A stretch of 64,000 bases of DNA from Selenomonas dianae (lineage in GTDB: Bacteria > Bacillota > Negativicutes > Selenomonadales > Selenomonadaceae): contig NZ_CP128650.1 in the NCBI RefSeq assembly GCF_030644225.1, positions 1,664,001 through 1,728,000 on the forward strand, in the 5' to 3' direction. This document shows positions 8,036 to 16,857 of this stretch, piece by piece; position 1 is the stretch's first letter; each line of letters starts with the position of its first letter. A program made the translations under genes and the position numbers. The notes under the pieces were generated by a model. It was not told the origin of the DNA. It saw only the letters and a list, made by a program, of their open reading frames with translations, and did not search any database.

Positions 8036-11032
8036 TTATGCGAAGGAGACGACTTCCTCCGCCTCGGCCTCGTCGGGATAGACCGGTGCGATGGAGACAT
8101 TTGCCGCCGCGTTCACAGCCTCATCGAGGGTGTTCGTTACGACGTTATCCTGCTCTGCCCTTGCCTCCTGCACGGGTGCGTAGGCGTTCAGTACCTGCTC
8201 GACAAGGGCAACCTTCTCACCGTCGGAGAGCGTTGCCGCATTCGCGATTTCCTGTACGATACCAACGACGACACCCGCCGTCTGACGGCGCGACGTACCG
8301 ACCTTCTCGTTGAGCTGCGCAACGGTCTTCGTGAGAGCCTCAGCACGTTTTTCCTGCGTCGGCTCAACGAGTGCGTCCTGCGCCTTTGCATTGCCCTCGG
8401 CAATGTTCGATGTATCATCCTCAGAGAGGCTCGGTACATCGGGGTTCACGGGCGGCGCGGGTGGCTGCGGAACGGGCGGGATAGGTTTGTCCGCACTCTG
8501 CACGGTGAACGATGTGAGCTCTTGCCCCGCCTTCGTTGCGTGAGAGGTCGCATCGCGCAAGAGTGTCCCCGTCGAGCCGTCCGCGCGGAGGGTGTCTGTG
8601 CCTGACAGTTCGATCTCAATATCATCTGCAGCAGTCAATGCACTCATGTCATTGAGGTCGATACTGCCCGCCGTGATGTCCATATTCCTGCCTTCCACTT
8701 TGGATTTCCACAGGGACAGCTTGCTATCCTTCGTCACCACAGCCTTATCCGTATATTCGTCATAGCTGTGTCCGGTCAAAATGCCAATTTTGCCGTTCGG
8801 CGCCTTAATTTCCGTGCCATTCACAAGGGCTGCTGTTTCACTGATACTGCTGAACGCAAAGTTCGCAGGATCACTGCCATCCACAGTAATCTTCGTATTG
8901 TCGAGATAAACCGCACCTCCCTGCGTCAGCTTGGTCTTATCGCCGCGCTCCATCGTTCCCGCCTGCAGTTTGCCGCGAATGGCATTCAGCATCGTATTCT
9001 TCAGCGTAATCTGCCCACTCCGGATACTGAAACGCTTTGCCTCCACCGTTAATCCATCTGCATTCAAAGCATTGTCCGCACCCGTAGAAACAGTGCTTAC
9101 CTCGTTGCCGTGTGCATCCTCCGCATAGTTCAGGCGTTTGATGGCGGCAGCGTAAACCTTCCCGACATCGCGGATGTCCGCATGGTCAAGGTTTACCGTC
9201 TTGCCCATAATGCCAACATACTGATTCTTCATGCCGACACCACGAATCTTGCCGTGGAACTGTACCTCGTTCTCCGGCGCAGTAGTTGTAATCTCCGTCT
9301 CACCCGACGGAACACGAGATCCAGCGACCACCTCCATCGCACCGCCTGAGCCGTCACCAAGGTTAAACGTCACATCATTTCCAACCGTCACCTTACCGCC
9401 GCCAACAGCAACATCGGTCGCACGAATCGTGCTTGTACCGTCAATCGTGACGGTGTGTGCGAGCGTTGTCCGCGTACTATGAAGTTCCGTCGTGCTCGGT
9501 GTATGCGCCGTCTGATCGTATGGACTGTCCTCTCTCTCGACGGTCGTACCCGCCATGATCGGGGCAAGCAGAGGTGTCTCAATCGTTGCACCCGTCAGAT
9601 GCACCGTACCGCCCGTGAGCTTGACAGCCTTTGCGTTGAGATCCGCCTGAATGATATAGGGATCCGACTCCCATGTGGGGCGCGTCACCTTCAGCGTCGA
9701 GTTCGTGACATTCAGCGTATTTGCCGCCGTACTTGTGCGCGTCCCTTTGAGCTCAATCGGCGTTGCCCAATGACGATTCTTCATCGTTCGGTCGAGGGAG
9801 GAGATCGCTCCGATATTCAACGTTTTCTCCGTGTGGATGTTCGAGTTCGCGATATTCACAGCGCCGCCCGTAATCTCGAACCAGTGATACCCACCGTGCT
9901 GAGGTGTCATACCGTTGATTGTCACATTGTCAAGCGTGACGGAGTTGTCCGCCGTCGCCGTCATCGCCTGACGCTCGCTTGACCTATCCATGTCTCCCTC
10001 GGTGTTGAAGGATTTATGCGCTGTAATATCAAGACGCGCCGAGTCAATCGTGCTGTTCTTCAGCTCGACTTTCCCGCCGCGAATCTCCGTGCTGTTCTTC
10101 TCGCGAATGCGGAGCCCGTCCGCACGCACGACATTCTCGGGGGAGAGTTCAATCTTCGTTGTTTTGACAGGCGCATTATTCCGATCATCGGATTCGAGCT
10201 TCGTCCATGCGGCAATCGCAACCTCTGCGCGGTCGCCGTCGATGTGCGCACGGTCTGCATTGACCGCATAGCCAAAGATATTGATCTCGGCATCCTTGCC
10301 TGTACTGAGTGCATTCACCCTACCGTGGAAATCAACCGTATTGCCACGCTCCATCGTCCACTTTGAGAGGTCGCTGTCATGATCCGAACCCTCTTGCCAA
10401 TACAGCTCCTTTGCCGCAACGACCTCCAGCATACTCTCCTTCGGATCAGGCACATTGTTGAGGTTGAACACAATACCGTCTGCAACGGAGACCTTCCCGC
10501 CGAAGAGGCTCAGCTTGCGCGCAATGTCAAACTGCGCCCCCTGATCGACGGTGATGGCACGCGCACCGAGTGCGCCCTCACGGATGAGCGTCTCCGTATC
10601 GTTTTTGGTCACAATACCGAGCGTGGAGAGTGTCAACGCGTTCACATCGAGCACGGCATCGCCGCCGATATGGATGCCGTTCGGATTGACGAGGGCGAGC
10701 GAGCCCTTGCCCAAGCCCGTCTGGCGCATCGTGCCGAGGATGTCGGATACCTGTGCGCCCGTCACTTGGTTGAGGAGCAGCTTGCCATCGGCGATGTTAA
10801 AGTTCAGCGTCTCACCATTTGCAATATTGAACGTGTTCCAGTTGATTGTGCTGTCCGTCCCCGCCGTAATGGTCGCGCCGTCTGCGACGGTCGAGAAGTC
10901 CGTACTGCCGCCGATGTTTACATCGCCCGACTGCACAACACCGCCCGTCGGCATGGCAAGTGCAGAGCTCGTGAGCGCGAGGGTAATGAGTGCCGCAAGG
11001 CTGCTGCGGCGCATTTTCTTTTTGAGATTCAT
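8036..11032 (-). CDS. Two-partner secretion exoprotein TpsA1 (filamentous-haemagglutinin type)
   Basis: This predicted large secreted or surface beta-helix protein (998 aa) is exported by the partner encoded just upstream. Residues 1-26 are a signal peptide ending SALA. The TPS secretion domain follows, including NPNGIHIGG near residue 117 and the SILGT-like SDILGTM segment. Residues 150-850 are Asn/Thr/Gly-rich repeats rich in local patterns such as KLTGGTVHLTGATIE and LTVEAKRFSIRSGQITLKN, as expected for a beta-helix. A Pro-rich hinge (PPVPQPPAPP) near 865 precedes an alpha-helical C-terminus. The first 70 residues match TpsA2 exactly and the C-terminal 120 are clearly related, while the middle is divergent. 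GGAAGGAAC precedes the ATG. The ligand is unknown. Confidence 0.88.
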   Translation of the reverse strand: MNLKKKMRRSSLAALITLALTSSALAMPTGGVVQSGDVNIGGSTDFSTVADGATITAGTDSTINWNTFNIANGETLNFNIADGKLLLNQVTGAQVSDILGTMRQTGLGKGSLALVNPNGIHIGGDAVLDVNALTLSTLGIVTKNDTETLIREGALGARAITVDQGAQFDIARKLSLFGGKVSVADGIVFNLNNVPDPKESMLEVVAAKELYWQEGSDHDSDLSKWTMERGNTVDFHGRVNALSTGKDAEINIFGYAVNADRAHIDGDRAEVAIAAWTKLESDDRNNAPVKTTKIELSPENVVRADGLRIREKNSTEIRGGKVELKNSTIDSARLDITAHKSFNTEGDMDRSSERQAMTATADNSVTLDNVTINGMTPQHGGYHWFEITGGAVNIANSNIHTEKTLNIGAISSLDRTMKNRHWATPIELKGTRTSTAANTLNVTNSTLKVTRPTWESDPYIIQADLNAKAVKLTGGTVHLTGATIETPLLAPIMAGTTVEREDSPYDQTAHTPSTTELHSTRTTLAHTVTIDGTSTIRATDVAVGGGKVTVGNDVTFNLGDGSGGAMEVVAGSRVPSGETEITTTAPENEVQFHGKIRGVGMKNQYVGIMGKTVNLDHADIRDVGKVYAAAIKRLNYAEDAHGNEVSTVSTGADNALNADGLTVEAKRFSIRSGQITLKNTMLNAIRGKLQAGTMERGDKTKLTQGGAVYLDNTKITVDGSDPANFAFSSISETAALVNGTEIKAPNGKIGILTGHSYDEYTDKAVVTKDSKLSLWKSKVEGRNMDITAGSIDLNDMSALTAADDIEIELSGTDTLRADGSTGTLLRDATSHATKAGQELTSFTVQSADKPIPPVPQPPAPPVNPDVPSLSEDDTSNIAEGNAKAQDALVEPTQEKRAEALTKTVAQLNEKVGTSRRQTAGVVVGIVQEIANAATLSDGEKVALVEQVLNAYAPVQEARAEQDNVVTNTLDEAVNAAANVSIAPVYPDEAEAEEVVSFA

Positions 11033-11053
11033 TCCGTTCCTTCCTTTCCTCTA

Positions 11054-12499
11054 TTAGAAGCTCACGCTCGCCATCAAGTTCCAATGGCGGCTGTTCTGCT
11101 TGTTGAGGTTCACCTTGTCCGCATCACGCAAAACCCGCGCATAGTCGAGCGCGAGCGAGAACCGATCATCCGCATAGCGCACGCCAAGCCCCGCACTCGC
11201 GATGCTGTCGCTGTCAAAGATCGCATTGCGGTTCCGGTCGTTGCGGTTGTTCGAGAGATGTGCATAGTCCGTGAACGCGAGGAGGCGCGTATGCTTTGCT
11301 ATCTCGGGGCTGTAGATCTCAAGGCTTCCCACAAAGCCCTTGTCCGCACCGATCGCACGCTCATCGAATCCGCGCACGCTCATCGCACCGCCCGCACCGA
11401 TCTGTTCGGCGGGGACGACGTGATCCTTCGTATACTGTCCCGTGAGACGCATTGCTCCGATCCAGTCGCTCGCTGCACGCACCTGATAGTTCACTCCCGC
11501 ACGCAGGAGGGTGAACCGGCTGTCCGCACCCGGCGTGACTTTCTCATAGGAGGCTCCGTCTCCGCTCACGTTCGCCGCAAGTCCGATGTTGCAGGAGAGG
11601 GCGCTGTTCGCCTTGCGCCGGCTGTGCAGGTAGGTAAGGGAGGCGAGCATGATGTTGTAGTCGGTCTTGTTGTTGTAGGTTTTGCCGATAAACTTATACC
11701 CGAAATCGCTCTCCGTGCGGCGGTAGCCGAATCCCATGTCGAGGATGTCCTTGTTCCGCGCCGTATAGGAGAGGAACCGCTGATAGTGCAAATCGACGTT
11801 CGTGCTCCTGCCGCCGATGTTCACATCAAAGAGGCTGCGCGCGCCCGTGTCATAGTTGTCGATGTTGGTGCGCCCGTGGCTGACGCTCGCGGAGATCGCG
11901 CCTTTCCACTCCGGCATGAGTTTCCGATAGGAGAGTGCGCCGACCTTGACATCGCCGAAGTGTCCGGGCGAGGTGACGAATGCCGCACCGAAGGTGTCCG
12001 CCGTTCCTGAGAGGTTCGTGTTGAGGTAGGTGAGTGCGGTGCGCCAGTCGCCTGTGTACTCCGTCCCCGTGTTGCTGACCGAGAGGCGGACATGGTCGCT
12101 CTTTTTCTCCTGCACCTTGACCGTAACGCGGTATGCTCCTGCGCCCGCAGGGGTGAACTCCGTGCTGAGGAGAAGTCCGCCCGTGTCGTTGACGCTCTGG
12201 ATCTGCTGCGAGAGGGTGCGGATGTTCACGGTGTCGCGCGAGAGCTCGGGCAGCAGCGCACGCACGGTGTTCTCGTTCCCGCCCGTGACGGTGATCCCGC
12301 TCACGCGCACGTTCATGTTCCGCGTGTCCATCGCCGTTGCGTTCTTCTCCGCCGCACTGCGCACATCCATCTCCGAATGCGCGATGGCGCGCGCCGCACT
12401 GTCGCGGTCGCTGTCCGCAGCCGATGCCGTCCCGTAGTTCAGCAGTGCGCCCCCCGCAAGCATTGCCGCCGCGAGCATCCTTGCCTTCTTTTTCTTCAT
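11054..12499 (-). CDS. Two-partner secretion outer-membrane transporter TpsB1 (ShlB/FhaC family)
   Basis: This Omp85-superfamily outer-membrane pore secretes the adjacent TpsA1. The 481 aa protein has a Lys-rich signal peptide (MKKKKARMLAAAMLAGG), a short POTRA-like region around residues 55-130 (VSGITVTGGNENTVRALLP), and a C-terminal beta-barrel with the diagnostic VRGF (GGAMSVRGFDERAIG) near residue 385. It ends in a Phe (SVSF), as outer-membrane barrels do. It is somewhat shorter than typical FhaC (about 555 aa), with apparently one POTRA fewer. The start at 12499 lies behind AAAGGATGG; upstream in-frame starts fall in the promoter region. About 13 substitutions separate it from TpsB2. Confidence 0.9.
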   Translation of the reverse strand: MKKKKARMLAAAMLAGGALLNYGTASAADSDRDSAARAIAHSEMDVRSAAEKNATAMDTRNMNVRVSGITVTGGNENTVRALLPELSRDTVNIRTLSQQIQSVNDTGGLLLSTEFTPAGAGAYRVTVKVQEKKSDHVRLSVSNTGTEYTGDWRTALTYLNTNLSGTADTFGAAFVTSPGHFGDVKVGALSYRKLMPEWKGAISASVSHGRTNIDNYDTGARSLFDVNIGGRSTNVDLHYQRFLSYTARNKDILDMGFGYRRTESDFGYKFIGKTYNNKTDYNIMLASLTYLHSRRKANSALSCNIGLAANVSGDGASYEKVTPGADSRFTLLRAGVNYQVRAASDWIGAMRLTGQYTKDHVVPAEQIGAGGAMSVRGFDERAIGADKGFVGSLEIYSPEIAKHTRLLAFTDYAHLSNNRNDRNRNAIFDSDSIASAGLGVRYADDRFSLALDYARVLRDADKVNLNKQNSRHWNLMASVSF

Positions 12500-12648
12500 G
12501 CCTCTACCATCCTTTCGGAAGCGTACCGCCCCGTGCCATATCCACACGCGCACAAGTGCAGCACACTTCGTTCCGCTTCGCCGCACAATCTGCGGCGCGA
12601 CTTCGTACAACACGCCAAAACTTATCCACAGTCTAACGTGTATTAAAA

Positions 12649-12657
12649 TTATAGCAC
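12649..12657 (-). promoter_or_regulatory. tpsB1-tpsA1 promoter (extended -10)
   Basis: On the minus strand TGCTATAAT is a perfect extended -10 (TG-N-TATAAT). There is no good -35, which fits the extended -10 class. It implies a leader of about 140 nt containing a CGCCGCA/TGCGGCG hairpin. The same sequence is present upstream of tpsB2. Confidence 0.65.
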
Positions 12658-12731
12658 GTATCACCCCCCCGTCCAGACTTTTGTCCTGCGGGAGATATTA
12701 TTTTATTTTATAGAAAAAAACTATAAAAAAA

Positions 12732-12770
12732 GAACTGCCCTGCGAAGTACAATACTTCACAGGGCAGTTC
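12732..12770 (-). terminator. purL terminator
   Basis: GAACTGCCCTG and CAGGGCAGTTC form the base of a long stem (with GAAGTA/TACTTC above it), followed on the minus strand by T7. It starts 6 bp after the purL stop. It belongs to the duplicated block, so the same hairpin also ends deoD. Confidence 0.92.
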
Positions 12771-12776
12771 GAAAGG

Positions 12777-15700
12777 TCAGCGTATAAAGTAGGATACCCC
12801 CGACTCAAAGATCATCTGGTTCATATCGCCCGGCACGTTCTTGATGATGTCCGCGCCGATGCGCTCGGCGTGCGCCATACGCCCGTAGATGCGTCCGTCG
12901 GGGCTGGTGATGCCCTCAATCGCATTCACCGAACCGTTCGGGTTGTACGGCTGCTCAAGCGTCGGATCGCCCTTTTCGTTCACATACTGGGTTGCGATCT
13001 GTCCGCGGATGCGGAGATTTGCCACGGTTCTTGCATCCGCATAGAAACGACCCTCTCCATGCGAGACAGCAATCGTGTGCGTGTCACCGACGCTGACCCC
13101 GGCGAGCCACGGTGACAAATTCGATGCGACACGCACGCGCACGGTCTGCGAAACGTGGCGACCGATGTTGTTGTATGTGAGCGTCGGTGAGTTCTCACTG
13201 AGATCGGTGATTTTCCCATACGGCAGGAGACCGAGCTTCAGGAGTGCCTGGAATCCGTTGCAGATGCCGAGGATCAGCCCATCCTGATCGCGCAGAAGAC
13301 GCTGTACCGCCTCGGTGAGGGCGGGGGCGCGGAACATCGCCGCGATAAATTTACCCGTGCCGTCCGGCTCATCCCCGCCGCTGAATCCGCCCGGGAGCAT
13401 GAGGATCTGCGACCTCTTGAGCGATGCCGCGAGCGCGGACACCGTTTCCTCGACCGCCTTCGGCGTAAGGTTCCGCACAACGAAGATCTCGGGAATCGCA
13501 CCCACACGCTCCCATGCGCGCGCCGAGTCATACTCACAATTTGTTCCGGGGAATACGGGAATGCAGACACGCGGCTTTGCGATCTTGACAGAGCTGCCCG
13601 CCAATTTTCCCTGCGTATAGGCGGCGTACGTCGGACGGTCGATCTGGCGCACGGTCTGCGTGACGGTCGTCGGGAAGATTTTTTCCAGAGGCTCCGTAAA
13701 CGCCTCATGTACATCGCTGAGAACGATGGTGTCGATCTCTGTGATGATGCTCGGCACATCACGCGTCTTGCCGATCTCGACCGCGCCGGTTCCGGCAAGA
13801 TTCGCCGCCGTATTGAACGAGGATGAAACCTCCAGCAGCATCGTTCCGTAGAGCGGCTTGAAGAGATCGTCCTGCGGGATGAATGTGGTGAACTTGAACC
13901 CGAGGTTGTTGCCGAGGCACATCTTCGAAATCGCCGCCGCAATGCCGCCTCGTCCGACACTCATAGCGGAAAACACCTTTTGTTCCTTCATCAGCTGATG
14001 AATCTTCGCAAAGTTGGTATTGAGCCGCGAGAACACCGGCAGATCCTGTGCATCGTACGAGATGGGTATCATGACGACCTTGTTGTTGGGATATTTGAAC
14101 TCGGGTGAGATCGCCTCATTGGCGTGGAGTGTGCTGACCGCAAAGGCAACGAGGGTCGGCGGCACGTTCAGATTCTCGAACGTCCCCGACATGGAGTCCT
14201 TGCCGCCGATTGCAGGAATCCCGAGCTCGTGCTGCGCACGCAGTGCACCGAGGAGTGCCGCGAAGGGCTTGCCCCACTTCTTCGGATCGGTACCGAGACG
14301 CTCGAAATACTCCTGTAGGGTCAAGCGTACCTTTGCCGCCTCGCCGCCCGCAGCGACGATCTTTGATACTGCCTCAACGACGGCATAGAGTGCACCGTGG
14401 AACGGGCTCCACGTCGATAGATCGGGGTCAAACCCAAACGCCATCGCGGATGCCGTATTCGTCTCCCCGTGTCGGACAGGCAGCTTTGCCACCATCGCCT
14501 CTGATGGTGTCAACTGGTTCTTGCCGCCGAACGGCATAAGCACCGTAGCGGCACCGACCGTCGCATCGAACCGCTCCCCCAGCCCCTTCTGACTGCATAC
14601 GTTGAGATCGGAGAGATTCGCAATCCACATATCCTCAAGGGCGCGTCCCACCTTTTTCACTGCGGGGGGGATCTGCTGCAGGTAGGGGGTCTTTTCGTTC
14701 GGGGACGCAACGACGACGCGGACGTGCTGACGCACGCCGTTCGTCGCAAGGAAGCCGCGCTCGATCCGTACGATCTCCCTATCGTTCCACTTCATAACGA
14801 GACGCGGCTCTGCCGTCACGAGGGCGACCTCCGTCGCCTCAAGATTCTCCGCATCCGCATGGCGCAGGAACGCGGGGACATCCGCAGGTGAGAGCACGAC
14901 TGCCATGCGCTCCTGCGACTCGGAAATCGCGAGCTCCGTGCCGTCCAGGCCCTCATACTTCTTCGGCACAGCATTGAGATTGATCGTCAGCCCATCCGCG
15001 AGCTCGCCGATGGCGACGGCGACACCGCCCGCGCCGAAGTCGTTGCACCGCTTAATCATGCGGCTGACCTCGGGATTGCGGAAGAGGCGCTGAATCTTAC
15101 GCTCCGTCGGCGCATTCCCCTTCTGCACCTCCGCGCCCGAAGTGGTGAGCGAGGATTCTGTGTGCTGCTTCGATGAGCCCGTCGCGCCGCCGATGCCGTC
15201 CCGTCCCGTACGTCCGCCGAGCAGGACGACGACATCCCCCGGACGCGGACGCTCGCGCACGACCTGTGCGGCGGGAGCCGCACCGATGACCGCACCGATC
15301 TCCATGCGCTTGGCGAGATAGCCCTTGTGGTAGATCTCGCGCACCTGTCCCGTCGCAAGCCCGATCTGGTTGCCATAGGAGCTGTAGCCCTCCGCCGCGC
15401 CGAGCGTGATTTTTTTCTGCGGGAGTTTTCCGGGCAGCGTCTCCTCGATCGGTACGCGCGGATCGGATGCGCCCGTCACGCGCATTGCCTGATAGACATA
15501 CGAACGCCCCGAGAGCGGATCGCGGATCGCGCCGCCGAGACAGGTCGCCGCCCCGCCGAACGGCTCGATCTCCGTCGGATGGTTGTGCGTCTCATTCTTG
15601 AACATGAGAAGCCAGTCCTCATCCTTGCCATCCACATCGACCGTCACATGAATACTGCACGCGTTGATCTCCTCGGATTCGTCGAGATCCCCCAGTTTCC

Positions 15701-16565
15701 CCTCCGCACGCAGAGCCTTCATCCCGATCACGGCGATGTCCATGAGGGTCATATCGCGCTTTTCACCCTTATAGAGGGTTCGGCGATCATCCGTATACTG
15801 CTGATAGGTCTCGACGAGCGGCATCGAAAAAAAGCCGCTCTCAATGTTCACCGCGTCAATCGCTGTGGTAAAGGTCGTATGGCGGCAATGATCCGACCAG
15901 TAGGTATCAATGACACGCAGCTCCGTGATCGTCGGGGGACGGTGCTCCGTGTCGCGAAAATACTGCTGCACAAACGCGAGATCCGCCTCGCTCATCGCAA
16001 ATCCGCGCTCTCTGTGGAAATCCGCCAACTGCCCCTGCGAAAGATCATTGAACGCCGTGAGGACTTCCACATCCATCGGCATCACAATCCGACGCTCCAG
16101 GGTCGCGGGCGTGGCAAGCGATGCCTCGCGGCTCTCCACCGTATTGATGAGATACCTCTTGATCTGTTCAAAAACGCGGTCGTCAATTTTCCCGATCAGA
16201 ACAATGACGCGTGCCGTACACACGTCGGGACGCTCTCCCTGCGTCACGAGCTGTACACACTCCGCCGCTGCCGCCGCCGTCGGGTCAAACTGCCCCGGCA
16301 GGGGCTCGATCGCAAAGATACGCGCATCCGAAAAGAACGGCAGCACATCCTCATAAACGGTATCCACCGGCGGATCGGCAAAGACAATGTTGCGCACCTG
16401 CGCGAACTCCTCCGCACTAAGCCCCTCTATGTCATAGCGCGTAATGATGCGCACGGCACGCAGATCCGTCAGACGGAACGTCTCCACCAGATCATCGCAG
16501 AGACGCTGCGCAGGAATATCGAAGAAACCCTGCCGCTTCTCCACAAAGATTCGTTTGACAGCCAT
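12777..16565 (-). CDS. purL: Phosphoribosylformylglycinamidine synthase
   Basis: This enzyme converts FGAR to FGAM with glutamine and ATP, the fourth step of purine synthesis. The 1262 aa protein is the long single-chain form that joins synthetase and glutaminase. The synthetase core carries TYWSDHCRHTTF and the ATP site FKNETHNHPTEIEPFGGAAT near residue 290. The C-terminal glutaminase has PGTNCEYDSARA, LMLPGGFSGGDE, the nucleophile Cys in LGICNGFQ and the His-Glu pair in SHGEGRFY. AAGGAGG precedes the ATG at 16565. It stands alone rather than in a purine operon. It has its own promoter immediately beside a MITE insertion and ends at a strong terminator. Confidence 0.97.
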   Translation of the reverse strand: MAVKRIFVEKRQGFFDIPAQRLCDDLVETFRLTDLRAVRIITRYDIEGLSAEEFAQVRNIVFADPPVDTVYEDVLPFFSDARIFAIEPLPGQFDPTAAAAAECVQLVTQGERPDVCTARVIVLIGKIDDRVFEQIKRYLINTVESREASLATPATLERRIVMPMDVEVLTAFNDLSQGQLADFHRERGFAMSEADLAFVQQYFRDTEHRPPTITELRVIDTYWSDHCRHTTFTTAIDAVNIESGFFSMPLVETYQQYTDDRRTLYKGEKRDMTLMDIAVIGMKALRAEGKLGDLDESEEINACSIHVTVDVDGKDEDWLLMFKNETHNHPTEIEPFGGAATCLGGAIRDPLSGRSYVYQAMRVTGASDPRVPIEETLPGKLPQKKITLGAAEGYSSYGNQIGLATGQVREIYHKGYLAKRMEIGAVIGAAPAAQVVRERPRPGDVVVLLGGRTGRDGIGGATGSSKQHTESSLTTSGAEVQKGNAPTERKIQRLFRNPEVSRMIKRCNDFGAGGVAVAIGELADGLTINLNAVPKKYEGLDGTELAISESQERMAVVLSPADVPAFLRHADAENLEATEVALVTAEPRLVMKWNDREIVRIERGFLATNGVRQHVRVVVASPNEKTPYLQQIPPAVKKVGRALEDMWIANLSDLNVCSQKGLGERFDATVGAATVLMPFGGKNQLTPSEAMVAKLPVRHGETNTASAMAFGFDPDLSTWSPFHGALYAVVEAVSKIVAAGGEAAKVRLTLQEYFERLGTDPKKWGKPFAALLGALRAQHELGIPAIGGKDSMSGTFENLNVPPTLVAFAVSTLHANEAISPEFKYPNNKVVMIPISYDAQDLPVFSRLNTNFAKIHQLMKEQKVFSAMSVGRGGIAAAISKMCLGNNLGFKFTTFIPQDDLFKPLYGTMLLEVSSSFNTAANLAGTGAVEIGKTRDVPSIITEIDTIVLSDVHEAFTEPLEKIFPTTVTQTVRQIDRPTYAAYTQGKLAGSSVKIAKPRVCIPVFPGTNCEYDSARAWERVGAIPEIFVVRNLTPKAVEETVSALAASLKRSQILMLPGGFSGGDEPDGTGKFIAAMFRAPALTEAVQRLLRDQDGLILGICNGFQALLKLGLLPYGKITDLSENSPTLTYNNIGRHVSQTVRVRVASNLSPWLAGVSVGDTHTIAVSHGEGRFYADARTVANLRIRGQIATQYVNEKGDPTLEQPYNPNGSVNAIEGITSPDGRIYGRMAHAERIGADIIKNVPGDMNQMIFESGVSYFIR

Positions 16566-16603
16566 AGGAATCCTCCTTCTTGAACGCTGTTTCCCCACAT
16601 TTT

Positions 16604-16632
16604 ATTTTATCGGAAGTTAATCAAATATGCAA
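16604..16632 (-). promoter_or_regulatory. purL promoter at the MITE boundary
   Basis: TTGCAT (16627-16632, read on the minus strand), a 17 bp spacer and TAAAAT (16604-16609). The TTG of the -35 lies within the CAAG target duplication (16630-16633) of the adjacent MITE, so the -35 survived the insertion but everything upstream was displaced by 163 bp plus the duplicated 4 bp. Confidence 0.7.
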
Positions 16633-16633
16633 G

Positions 16634-16796
16634 GGAATCACTGATAAAATGAAGTCCGTCAGATTTGCGCAGATTTTTTCGTCCGAACGAGGAAGCAAAC
16701 CGGACGCATAGCAAGGGCTATGTGGAGGATTTGCTGACAAAGTTCGGGCAAAAAAGATGCGCTAAGATGGCGCGGCTGAATTTATCAGTGCTTCCC
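16634..16796 (+). mobile_element. MITE-like element, copy 1 (163 bp)
   Basis: Terminal inverted repeats GGAATCACTGATAAA and TTTATCAGTGCTTCC (13 of 15 positions complementary) bound a non-coding interior with an internal palindrome around GCATAGC/GCTATGTG. It is flanked by a perfect CAAG duplication (16630-16633 and 16797-16800). It encodes no transposase and would need one in trans. Two further copies occur at 39520 and 43046. Confidence 0.88.
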
Positions 16797-16819
16797 AAGA
16801 TTGATTCTTCATAACAAAA

Positions 16820-16843
16820 ACGGGTATCCGCAAAGATACCCGT
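16820..16843 (-). terminator. Terminator after the alpha-galactosidase gene
   Basis: ACGGGTATC and GATACCCGT form a 9 bp stem followed on the minus strand by T5, 15 bp after the stop codon. Confidence 0.88.
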
Positions 16844-16857
16844 CCCGCTATGAAAAA

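Larger units (their letters stand above)
10830..12771. repeat. 1.9 kb direct repeat, copy 1 (TPS locus 1)
   Basis: This block contains the purL-side terminator, the tpsB promoter and leader, all of tpsB1 and the first 70 codons or so of tpsA1. It recurs at 32201-34142 with a constant offset of 21,371 bp and only scattered substitutions. The right boundary is sharp, just past the terminator stem. The left boundary is a gradual loss of identity inside tpsA. Confidence 0.93.

Noticed and set aside
10379-12010. Long open frame (543 codons) on the plus strand opposite tpsA1/tpsB1; similar long frames at 16801-19197, 25553-27655, 31555-33381 and 53966-55807
   Set aside because: They lie antisense to confidently identified genes, have Arg/His-rich low-information translations with no family motifs, and no ribosome sites. 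They are a by-product of high GC codon bias.
16634-16796. MITE-like element considered as a small insertion sequence
   Set aside because: At 161-163 bp it has no room for a transposase and no frame conserved among the three copies.
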